DNA of 64,000 nt from Fistularia commersonii. Taxonomy: Eukaryota > Chordata > Actinopteri > Syngnathiformes > Fistulariidae. Both the position numbers and the translations under genes were made by a program. The notes beneath the pieces are model-generated. The model saw only the letters and a program-made list of their open reading frames with translations. It searched no databases and was not told the DNA's origin. The DNA lies in assembly GCA_037954325.1 (NCBI GenBank), contig JBBMNZ010000026.1:5149501-5213500 (forward strand), in the 5' to 3' direction. Below, one piece after another: positions 13,650 to 24,259 of this stretch. Numbering within the stretch: the first letter of the stretch is position 1; every line of letters begins with the position of its first letter.

Positions 13650-15600
13650 ATCCTGTATTTTGTATACTAGTAATGCTGGTTTTCTTATGACATGAGGTAT
13701 GCGGTGCTGAGACTGTGCAAGCTGTCTTAATTATGATAAAACACCTTTTGGAAAAATAACAGTGAATTCAATGTTTCTTTTTTTTTTTTTTTTTGACGAT
13801 GAAGCTCGAAAGGAATGCGCTGCAGCAAATAACAAAAATAAATGGCCTGTTAAAACTGAAAATGAGACGGAGATATTATTTCCTGTACAAGATGCACAGG
13901 ACGGGTGCGATGTTCCTTTATGGATTTAACTACTAACAAATAAATAGATATCTTATGATTATTTAGCTCCTCTTATTAGTTATAATCACCCTGATTATAT
14001 TGGCCCATTTTCTCAACATCTTCATACTATAAAATAACTAGTTATACCTTGTAGCGCATATGTAACAGACATGTGTCCATACTCTTGGATGGAGGATTTA
14101 TGACCCTACAGTGAAGGGCTACTTTCTGTCTCATCCCTCCTTTTAGTTCTTCGACCATTGAGTTACAAATCAAGGATGAAATTGGCCATTTAAGGATGTG
14201 CACGCATCGTGTAAGTCAGTCTCCGACCGTATAAAGGGCACGTTGTGCGAATGCAGCTGTGGACACAGAGGACTGCAGACCCCTGCATTTATGTAAAATC
14301 ATACAGAAAACCAGCAGATACATTGGAATGCCTTGTGCAAAAGTCATCGCTGTCTAAAATAATTTATGTCTATGTTAATAGCCAAATAGATTCCTAAAGG
14401 ATCAGTAATGCACAAAGTGCTTCGTATGAAACTATTCAAAAGGTCAAAAGCTTGGATATCCCTGGTCATGGGATATTGGACACTGCTTAGGATCAATGGA
14501 AGGAAACGTTTAGAAAATTTAAAATACTGTGAATTTTAATGAATGTTGAGAACAGTTGCAAATTCCTCAATCACGGCTTGTTTTGCCTCACATTCCAGAT
14601 TTGCGACCGATTTCCGTTCAGCTCTTCCATTCCCTCTCATGTTACAGGGACACGGATGGCACTGGATCTGTTCACGTACGAGGTCACCATAAGATATTCA
14701 CAAGAACTTTGTTCTGGCTATTCTGCATTTCTCATTTTCACACCAAAATCTATTTAAATCTAGCCTTAGGCCTTTGGATACTGCAGCGAAACCCGTCTAA
14801 TAAATTGACGGCGGTGGGAGGAGTGCAGAGGAAAGGAAAGAATGAAACTTAAAACAGGACAAAAGGAAATTACCAGATATAAATTGTAAAGTCTGTCATA
14901 AAGCCAAAAGTCAAACCAAAACAAAGAGCACATTCAGGACAGTCACAAAGTCACAGTGTCAGTCCAAATGTTTCAGCGCTGCCCTCAGAAACACGAGTGA
15001 TTTACCGACAAAGAACATGGGGAATATTCAAATTAGAATTCAAGCCAGTCTCTTCTCTTAGATTGAGGCATATTCACATAAAATTAGAAAGATGGCAACC
15101 GGACGGATACCGTGTTTGTTTATTTCTTACTATTACTCTTCTTTAAATACAAATACTGATCACGTGCAATGGTGAAAAAACTATGTATTATTCTTATTCT
15201 TGCTTTTGTTGATAATAGCAACAACAGCAATAATAACTATTATTATCATTATAAAACATGTATTTATATCCGACATTTTTTTTTAAATGAGAACCAAACG
15301 GCAAAGACAACATTTTATTGGAAAACTATTGCGAAAGCCAATATGACAAGGTTTTTTTTTTTTAATTTCTTTTTGACATAATAGTTTAACCTTTGAGCCG
15401 GAAGAGTTTCAAGCTGTATCAATAGTTTGTTATCATTTTACAGGCTCACTCTCATCGCCACTTTTTTTTAACATTTAGGATGCATTGCCCCCCCCGGCAA
15501 GGAAATACGATAATAGTCCAAAAGTCACAGTTTCATAATTATGAAATACTCTTTATTGGATTTCAAATCATGCCCGTTCGTGCTGAGCTGTGAGAGCAGA
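13650..15600. other. Gene-free sequence
   Basis: No gene or transposon recognised. Contains a T-run at 13777-13794 and a loose AAT/CAA trinucleotide patch near 15210-15250. Frames of 70-100 codons at 14539-14852 overlap one another and have no domain or codon pattern that supports translation. Confidence 0.6.
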
Positions 15601-15864
15601 GGGAAATGAAAACTTCAAAGAACAAAGTGTACCACTAAATGAAAAATAGCGTGTGGCACGGGGCTGCGGAGAGCGCAGGAATGAATGGGGTCCTATCATT
15701 GTGAGCTGTAATCATTTCAACACAACAAACCACGTCGGAACGGAGGATCCGCTGATGATGTTGAACCCGAGCGCGCAGACATCAAAGTAAGTGTTTATTG
15801 AGACCGCACCCCCATGTACCTTGTTAAGGCTTTTAGTAAGCTAAGACCCCAAGGGAGGGAGCGC

Positions 15865-15889
15865 GGGGGGGGGGGGGGGGGGGGGGGGG
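15865..15889 (+). repeat. G25 homopolymer
   Basis: An uninterrupted run of 25 G. Poly-G of this length is rare in vertebrate DNA, is very likely to form G-quadruplexes, and is a known cause of sequencing and assembly length error, so the count may not be exact. It sits between a moderately CpG-containing block (15600-15800) and ordinary AT-rich DNA. Confidence 0.95.
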
Positions 15890-15899
15890 TTCTACTGAT

Positions 15900-17215
15900 G
15901 TTTGATGTCTGGGATGAGATGGAAAATTAGATACTGTTTAACAAACAGCCTAAAAGCTGTAGTGTTTACTGGAAAGAAAAGAAAAGAATAAGATTACGTT
16001 TGTGGAAGTAAGTGCAAATACGGCTTTTCTTGCTCGCAACCCCTGGGCGTGAATTCCTTAAGAACAGGATTTTCTTCTAATTCTATTTGTTTTTCTGTTT
16101 TTATCTTAGCTGTGATATACTTTCTCCATTTGCACCCTTTTGTTTTCTATTACATGTTTTGCTGTGATAAATAATTTATCTCAGGACTGATATGGATCCA
16201 GACAGAGGTGCGTAAGGACAGTAGGGGACCCAATAAGTACATTGTAATCGCAATTTTACTTTCCATGAGTGTGTGATTGCAGATTAAATGAGCGTTGCTT
16301 CAAACGTGTTTTCGCGGCTTCGACGATATCGCCATGGTTCAAGGAACCGGAGAGGCAAAGACAAACAATGCACACCTGACGAATGATCTATTCCGATTCA
16401 ATCTCTCAGTAAACACTCCCGGCAGGAGTCTCGTCTTTGAAGGCTTCTCTGATGTTTACGTTTGATGGATTCAGAAGAAAAATCAGCCCAAACTGCATAG
16501 TTTAGTCTCTAATGAATGTGTTCTGGTGTGTGCGCAGCTGCCAAAAAATGTTTGGTCCAACACGGGTTGTCCGCGCAGATCCTACATGTGCACCTGCTGA
16601 CAAAATGACATGTAATTTATGATTCCGCTGTTACATCATGAGGGCAGTGACATGGACCAATTTGGCAAAAATAGGTCACTCTCAAATGGGAAAAAGTAGC
16701 ACCGATACGCAGCGGAAGAAGCCCCACGGAGAGCTGTTCCGTGCGCCGGTCGTACGACTACATTGTCCGACCTCAACTTTTGCACCGATGAAACAAATCT
16801 CGCTATTTTTCTAAACACGTGATAATATGCCATACGGGAACGTGGGTAGATATTACTGGATATCGCACACAAAGGGGTGTTAAAGGTCATTCCGGCTCTC
16901 TAAACGTGTTATTTTCCCACAGGGCTGCTGGAAATAAATAACAAACGCTTGGCTTGAAAAACACGTCTTTACCTGACTACTGTAGGAAACTCAATACATT
17001 GACAGCTATATCAACCGTAAGTAGAATATAAAAATTATCACAAGGGGAATCTGAAATTCTAGTGACTAAATAGCAGTTACTCCAAGTGATGGAAAACACA
17101 CACATCACACAGGGTAATCAGAAAATAATTCCAAAGAAGATGTATGCATAGAAAGCGTGCGGGATAGAGATGATGAATCCAAGGACGAGCAGGATTCAAG
17201 CATACCATAACACCA
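15900..17215. other. Gene-free sequence
   Basis: No supported gene. 16280-16900 contains scattered CpG. A minus-strand frame of 84 codons at 16636-16890 has no recognised domain, and no promoter or splice context supports it. No transposon was recognised. Confidence 0.6.
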
Positions 17216-17219
17216 TTAA

Positions 17220-17530
17220 CAATCATTCACTGGACTGCAGAGAAAGATGAAAAAAAAAAATATGGATGAGAGAAAGACAGGCATGAGGAGGTGGAAGCAT
17301 GGTATTAAAGGAAGACATTGAAGGATTAAGTTAAAATGTGACGGACGGAATCGAAAAATAGGGTGAAAAGGGGACAATAAGGAGAAAAAGAAAAGGTTAC
17401 GCGGCAAAGAGAATTGAGAGGAAACGAGAAAAGATGAAAAGGCCGGGGAAAATAGGATGAGTAGGTGATGATTTAGAGCAAAGGTAGAAATAGGGAAATA
17501 GAGGGTCGGAAGGAGGAGGAGCCGGGAAAC
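17220..17530. repeat. Purine-rich tract (A/G)
   Basis: About 310 bp in which the plus strand is largely A and G (many GGAAAG, GAGAAA and AGGAGG words). It is the strand mirror of the pyrimidine-rich blocks elsewhere in the window. The minus-strand frame 17216-17407 across it is compositionally forced (Phe, Leu, Ser, Pro) and is not a gene. Confidence 0.75.
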
Positions 17531-17534
17531 AAGA

Positions 17535-18207
17535 GCGAGTTTCGGTTTGTGTTCGCTAAATAATCATTGGTTTGGGTCGGTTGTTGTTCCAGTCGGGACT
17601 CTGTCCTCACATTCTGTCCAAAATCCAATTCACATTCCTTGGCTTGGTTTGAGTGCCCTTGAAGCTATTGGACATCTCAGATGTTTTAATAACTTTCTAT
17701 TCTGTGATTGGTTGTATTGGCTATAAAAAATGTTAGAACACTATTCAGCCCTTACATGTGATATATACAATTTAAACATTTTTGAAAGCGTCACTCAGAG
17801 GGCTTTTTTCCTTTTCTCCAGGCTGGATGTATGAGAAACGAGACACCCTGTACTCGGCAGAAGTATGTCAAGTGTGGTGGCAGCGCTGAGTGCTCGGGGT
17901 CAAGAGCAGGAATTGGAACCGAGCCTCTGTCCATCTGCGGATGTGCCTCTTTCCCTTAACGCCTCCTGTTCTTTTTTTAAGAGGACGAAATGTCTGATTC
18001 TTCACTACGGGAAAAATAGTCAGTTCTTCGCTCGTCACCCTCACCGAGCTCTTTGATTCGCTTTTTTCTCCTCATTATATATTGATCTAAATGTCTTCCT
18101 CTTTAACCTGTCAGGCTTCAAATGCTCACCTTCACCTGTTGTTGGATTTTTAGCATTCTGACCTTCTTCCTTTTCACTTGTCTTCAGACTTGTTTTGTTT
18201 TTGTCAA

Positions 18208-18239
<32 letters not shown>

Positions 18240-18629
18240 CTTCAGGTGCTTTCACCTTCTGTTTGCATTCTCATTGCTTTTACTGCTTCTTTGATAACAA
18301 TGAACTTAATTATAAAGTCCTTCCTCCTTTTTCCCTCTCTAAATCCAGAGCTTCTATTGATGTTTTTACGGCTGTTTTGTTTTCAACACATAATAACCTT
18401 TTTACTTAAAACCCTATTTTTTTCCTTTCACCCTACTGAAAATATTCTTTTACATGAAACTATCTCCTCATCCATCCTTTTTTTTTGTTCCTGGCACTTG
18501 ATCCCTTTTTCATCTTTGTCTTTTTATTTACCCATAAACAACCCAGCCTAAAACTCAAGTTTTGACAGAATGGTGACGTTCAATGTCACGTCTAGAGTAA
18601 ATCGAAATTAAGAAAAATAGTTTCCAATA
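17535..18629. other. Gene-free sequence, pyrimidine-rich on the right
   Basis: No gene supported. From about 18060 to 18550 the plus strand is T/C-rich and is interrupted by an A27 run at 18209-18235. Overlapping frames of 95-118 codons here are Phe/Leu/Ser/Lys-rich products of that composition. No transposon was recognised before the SINE at 18630. Confidence 0.6.
18209..18235. repeat. A27 homopolymer
   Basis: Twenty-seven consecutive A, following GTTTTTGTCAAT. The sequence upstream is T/C-rich and not a recognisable retroposon. Confidence 0.9.
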
Positions 18630-18917
18630 GGGGGCAGCACGGTGGCGCAGTGGTTAGCGCTTCAGTCTCGCAGCAAAAACATTTCTGTTTCCATTCCATC
18701 TCCTGTGTGGAGTTTGCATGTTCTTCCTCATGTGTGCGTGAGTTTTTTTCCACAGTCAAAAAACATGCAAGGTGTCCGTTGGAGACCCTATATTTCACAG
18801 ACGTGTGAATGGTGGTCCAAGGTGAACCCTGCCTCTCGCCCAATCACAGCTGGGACAGGCTCCATTACCCAGGCGACCCTGACTGCAGGATAACTGGTAT
18901 AGATAATAAATAAATGA
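18630..18917 (+). mobile_element. tRNA-headed SINE, B-box lost
   Basis: A repeat of about 288 bp. It begins with GGGGCAGCACGGTGGCGCAG, and TGGCGCAGTGG at 18643-18653 fits a Pol III A-box. The body keeps GTGTGGAGTTTGCATGTTC, a block ending CCTCTCGCCCAATCACAGCT, and the 3' pattern GGATAACTGGTATAGATAAT followed by an AATA tail. This head and tail are familiar from interspersed repeats in many teleosts. Where a B-box should follow, the sequence is replaced by unrelated bases, so this copy is probably inactive. Related copies in this window are at 13493, 46618 (weak), 52474 (tail only) and 63146. Confidence 0.85.
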
Positions 18918-19545
18918 GTTTTCGATCTGATGTTTTTGTGTATTAGCTTTTCTGCCACAAACATTATATTTATTATAACATGCGTTCTGTGTGCACTGAA
19001 GTTAAAAGTAGCTGAAAAGTGTATCCAAAAAAATGGCTGAAATCCAGCCATTAAAGTTAAATCCAAATTACACCTTTATACTGGCCTCACCTTGGCATTT
19101 GAGCTTCTAAACAAATCTCACTTCAAACTCAATCACCAGAAGCTCAGTATGACCAATTATTATTTATTTAGCAAGCAGTGTGTGTGAACGCACACCAACA
19201 TTGGACAGTGTACTCCAGCACGTTGCGCTTACTTGAACCTATTTAATGTTTACCTGCTGAGCCTACATGTACTACTGGGTTTTATTTCTTGAAAAAATAG
19301 AAATTCCTTCAGATGAAGGACCCCAGACCCTCATCCGAACCCTGCCCCGCAGCAGAAAATGAATAAATAAATAAATAAATAAATAGATAGATAAATACGC
19401 TCAAAGCACAGAAGAGCAAACACCTATGAGAAACCAAATATACACAAAGGCAAACATGTGTGTGTGTGGACACGCTTAAATGAAATCTAAAACGTGCACG
19501 TGTGCACAGGCTCATACACCCGAGCAAGCAAACACACACTGGCTC

Positions 19546-19613
19546 ACACACACACACACACACACTCACACGTACATGCACACATGCACACACACACGCA
19601 CACACACGTACAC
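19546..19613. repeat. Imperfect (CA)n with ACGTACA interruptions
   Basis: A 68-bp CA-rich array interrupted by TCA, CGTACATG and ACG units. Frames through it on both strands are low complexity. Confidence 0.85.
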
Positions 19614-20701
19614 CTCTTGCTTCTTTGACTTGTGTGGGTTTGTGAACCATCTGTTCATTTATTTCAGACAACAAATACACCTGACACTACTGAGGAGGTG
19701 CTAAGTCCATTTCACTGTTCACTGAACAGCACAATTGAGTTGACTAGATGGACGGATAAGCTGGAACAAAAACACAACGCACCCTGAGGGGGATTGGAGA
19801 TCGAGAACCACTGTCCTTGTCCAAAGCAATTTCTATGAGAATCAGAAAACTGTATCTCCCCGTCGCTGTCACCTAACAAGATTCAGTAACGTGTTGCCAT
19901 ATAGCCCAAAGTTCATAGGAATTTCACTTTGGTATGACTGAACATTTTGGAGATTGTTCCTGTCTGGCTGTAAGATCCATCACACGGTGGGGTATGAATC
20001 ACTAAGGAGATGAAGAAAGAGTCAACTAATGGGAGCGAATGTCCAATCGGAATTCGGTAAACCCACTGAATAGGTCTCCCCGCATGAGAAACAACCTACA
20101 CACATGCACAGTAAACAAAAACTACTTTAAATGGATTTGCAATGAATGGTAACTTCTAAATATGTATTTCACTGGTATTTACTAACTTTCCTTCCACGTG
20201 ATACTCAATAAGCCTGAACTGAGGTAAAAACCTTTTTCAAATGTGAGTATTTTTTTTAGTTTCATCAGTGCATAGTCAATATGATTTTCTTACCTGAGGA
20301 TGATTTCAGCAGGCCCAGAGGAAACCAGGAACCAGTGGCAAGAGGTGAAAAAGAAAGGAAAAGAAAGGAGACAAAACAGTCTTTGGTTAGATTATTGAAA
20401 AACGACATTACCAAATCCCAATATAGAACATTCTGCATCACCACGTGAATCATGAAACCAGAACCCGGATTAAAAATTTGACAAGGTAATTCAATCCTTG
20501 TATCTCCTGACAAAAACCATAACAAGAAGAACAAAACATGGAACTTTATGACAGCTGTTCACTGTATAGGCATGGCGGAGGGGTTGGGGGGGCAAACCCA
20601 ATAAGGCTGTGTCTTGTTTGAACCAATCAGGGTGATGAGACACAGGGGCACTGGTATAGACCATAATTGCTCTGTCTGGCTTGTGTCAAATCTGAAGTGC
20701 A

Positions 20702-20702
<1 letters not shown>

Positions 20703-20740
<38 letters not shown>

Positions 20741-20749
20741 CGTGTGTGC
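20703..20749. repeat. (TG)n microsatellite
   Basis: A 47-bp TG array with two CG interruptions near its right end. Confidence 0.95.
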
Positions 20750-21267
20750 TTGTTGTGTCATGCCTGTTCCGCACAGAGTGGAACATTTTGAAGAAGGATA
20801 AAAGCATAGGAGAGTAAAATAGGTAGTAAAAATAATTAATTACTGTTAAAATACTGACCGATGGAGAGGCAAAGGAGGAAAAGAAACAAGAAAAAAAAAG
20901 AGGAGCCATTAGTCGTCTCTGTCTGAAGTGAGACAAATAGGCTGTATATCCGAACCAGACATCCTCAGCGGGCTCAGAACTTCCCTTCTTGTACCTCTCT
21001 AGAATATTTACATGCTTGAAATCATCTCCCCTAAATATTTCAGACTTTGTGTCACCGTGCCCACTCCCACTTTCACTCCCTCTCTTTTTTCAGCCCTTTT
21101 CTCTTCTCCCACTCTGATGTTCTTCATTTTTTTTCCGCCTCTCTGGTGTCCCTTCGAATAACACTCCGCGCTTCTAAAACATGTGGTTGTTCTTTGTGTT
21201 AGTTTGTGTAATCTGTGATCTTATTTACATTTCCCCCAGAACTACATATCAATTCCACATATCACTC

Positions 21268-21424
21268 GTGTGTGTGTGTGTGTGTGTGTGTGTCAAAGAT
21301 TCCTTATCATGACAAAGGCTGAGCTGTACGTGCATATCAGAATATTTGTGGGGTTTAAAATCAGAGCCAACCCTGACTGTGACCTGCTTCTGACTACCCA
21401 CACACACACACACACACACACACA
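21268..21424. repeat. Opposed (GT)13 and (CA)13 arrays
   Basis: GT array at 21268-21293 and CA array at 21399-21424, each 26 bp, on the same strand and separated by 105 bp. They are exact reverse complements, so the region could fold into a cruciform or hairpin with a 105-nt loop. Confidence 0.9.
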
Positions 21425-22837
21425 AATTTACCATTGACCAGTTCACAGTGTACTCCTTACACCGTACAATATTCTGACATAGCATACCAGGTAGGTAACC
21501 ACTCATGGACAAGCAGTCATAAAATGTTAAAATGTTTCATAAAATGTTTCAGATCAGCTGAAGAAATATGTTTAATTAACCTACTCCAGGTGATTACACT
21601 TAATTTCAAATTTAATATTTCTACTGTCCATCATCGAAATGACTCGGTGCAACAAACGTCTGAGAATGACATGTTTATTTTGCACGATCTGGTATATGAT
21701 ACTGATTCAAAGGAATCAGATTTGTTATTGGGCAAATTTTCAGAGTGGGTTATAGCTATAATGGGACTATAAAAAGTCAAAATATCTCAAATCACCCACT
21801 TATGTTGAGGGATTGCTTTGACAACTAGCCAAGTAGTCTTGTCACTGTGTGTGTAAATATAAAGCTTGCTCTCCTTCGTGTTTCACCACACACACTAACC
21901 AATAAATACCTGCGCATACACTGTTATTTTTCTTAACTTTTTTTATTTTTTTTTTATTTATGGTCCCTGTTGGGCAGTGTGCAACACTACATTTTACTTT
22001 TCAGCTGTTTATCTGTGCAAGTTCATCTTGCCTTCATGTGCATTGGAGTATGTGTGCGTCTGTGTGTGTGTGTGTTGATGGCTGCGTTTAAGTGTGAAAT
22101 TTAGAAACACTTCTTCACCAGCGTCTTTGAGCTTAATGAGCAGAGGAAGAACAGATTGCCATTGTGAGTGTCTGCGTTCACACATAAACTCTAAAATACC
22201 TGATGCATCAACAACTGCTGGCAGTCTTCACTAAAGACATCTCATATTTAGACCTTTCCTGTTTCTTTTTTTTTCGTTTTATACTCCCCAGCGTGACGAT
22301 GTCCCTGACACAAGTGCGATTTTGTAGAAATACATGTGTTAGTTATTTTAAATTGTGGACATTCATGTTTGCATCAAAATGTGAAGAGAAAGACATTAAC
22401 TAGCAAGTGAATCGCTGAAAAGATAACAGAATATTAACATTTCCGCTCTTTTTGACCTGGTATGTTCAATACTGCGCTTTTCAAAGTCAGAGACTCTGTT
22501 TTACACTTGCTAAAACAAACAAATTATATACATTTGTGCAATCAAACTTGATTGCACGAGCCTGATTGCGCATGGCATGATGTTGACGAACAACACTTGA
22601 TGACTTCCTGGTTCAAGAAGCCTTTTTCCAGCAGCTGTTGACCTATCAGAGTGGATTTTTCTTTTTTCTTGCTTTTAAATACATCCTGTGAGAGTTAATC
22701 ATTGCAGAAAGGGAAATCTAAACAAGGAACTTGAAAGACCTTTTTGTTCCCCAAGTCATTAACCTCAATCACTTTGTTTTTCTGTGTTTGTCAGAATAAG
22801 CCATACACAATGGGGTGCTACTTAGCTGTAGTTCATG

Positions 22838-22857
22838 AAAAAAAAAAAAAAAAAAAA
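22838..22857. repeat. A20 homopolymer
   Basis: Twenty consecutive A within otherwise unremarkable sequence. Confidence 0.9.
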
Positions 22858-23892
22858 GCCATCAGGCTTTGCTTGGCTAAAAGCGGCCACGATGAGCGCA
22901 TTCCTTTGAAAATGAGACACACACAAGCATACGCTTGCCTCTTCACACACATAAACACAGAGAAAAATGCACGGGGATATGCGTGATCATACGTACACAC
23001 AAAAGATAAGAAATCACTGTGGAATCTGGGGTGTTCCTGCTACTGTGTGAAAGCACGTGTTCCCACTGTGTCGTAGGCAACGGGTCAGAGGCCGAGTCAA
23101 CATCTGCCATAAGCAACGGCTAGCTTACGTACACACATACTTACGGAGCTGTTCGCCACTGTTTCCCACTCTTCTCTCGCTGTTCAGCTTCATCTATCGG
23201 GTCTCTGCTAAGTGCACGTCCATTAGAGTCTCGTCAGTCACGGTGTGACAAGCCAGTCGTTAAAGTCACCGGAGATGCACTCTATTTCCTTGGCCAGTTC
23301 AAATGTCAAAAGAATATAGATTTCAGATACATGCATTTATTTTTTGTCACTATTTTTTAACTCGAAGAAATTTATCTATTTCCATCACTAATAGATATTT
23401 TTTGCGTGGATTCTGTTATAGGGAAATATTTCAAAGTGCTCTGTTAGCATGAAAATAAAGTGAAACTGAAAAACAAAATAATATAAGCGAATTCTAATAA
23501 TAAAATTGAGAATAGTTTCCATGTGTTTGGTATATCTTACAAAAGAAAAAAAAAATTAAAAGTAACACAAACAACACCATTCATCTTAAAATGAAGAGTG
23601 GGATTTGTAACTCATATTCTAACACCCTAAAATTTAGCAGCAAATATATCTAATTGGGTTGTGCTCAGCAGCATTTTTGAGTGACTGCAGCACTATTTAC
23701 TGTTTGCGTCACTGTTTGTAAATTGCCCTGGAACGGAATCGTTCTCAGACCTCCTTCTCACAGGGATTCTGTCTCGTAGTTAAACCAAGCCAAGCTGCCG
23801 CTGCCTCCCTATGAGCTATTATCCTATCTTAAGCTTGAAGTGAGTTCATTTGTATTGATTTTTTAATTTTTCCTCATGGAATTGATATATTT

Positions 23893-23901
23893 ATAGACAC
23901 A

Positions 23902-23940
<39 letters not shown>

Positions 23941-23994
23941 ATTTATGTATATATTCATACATATACATATATACACATATATAGGTATACACAC

Positions 23995-24055
<61 letters not shown>

Positions 24056-24192
24056 TATTCATACATAGGTATACACACAGACATATATATACATATACAT
24101 ATTCATACATATACTTATATACACATATATAGGTACACACACATATATACACATATATATTTATACATATACATATATACACATATATACGA

Positions 24193-24228
<36 letters not shown>

Positions 24229-24250
24229 GTACACAAACATACATACATAC
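23893..24250. repeat. Compound CA/TA satellite with higher-order units
   Basis: About 360 bp. It starts with a CA array (to about 23940), passes through a block of TACA/TATA words, then an AT array of about 49 bp (23996-24044), then repeats the same words. The phrase CATATATAGGTA recurs (near 23978 and 24125) and a GGTATACACACAGA phrase recurs (near 23984 and 24067). The block closes with a second CA array (24195-24222). The recurrence shows duplication of larger units besides slippage of single dinucleotides. Long frames on both strands here are (IY)n-type artefacts. Confidence 0.9.
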
Positions 24251-24259
24251 ATATGAAGC

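Larger units (their letters stand above)
18918..23880. other. Gene-free sequence with many microsatellites
   Basis: Contains an AATA/GATA array (19361-19398), imperfect CA (19546-19613), a TG array (20703-20749), the opposed pair GT13/CA13 (21268-21424), A20 (22838-22857), and a pyrimidine-rich patch near 21050-21180. Open frames of up to 125 codons mostly run across these repeats; that at 20559-20936 translates the TG array as (HT)n. No gene or transposon is supported, except a possible SINE-tail scrap at 19320-19360. Confidence 0.6.

Noticed and set aside
19316..19398. Possible SINE tail (ACCCTGCCCCGCAGCAGAAAAT then AATA repeats)
   Set aside because: The match to the SINE tail is short and imperfect; it is annotated only as a possible scrap.
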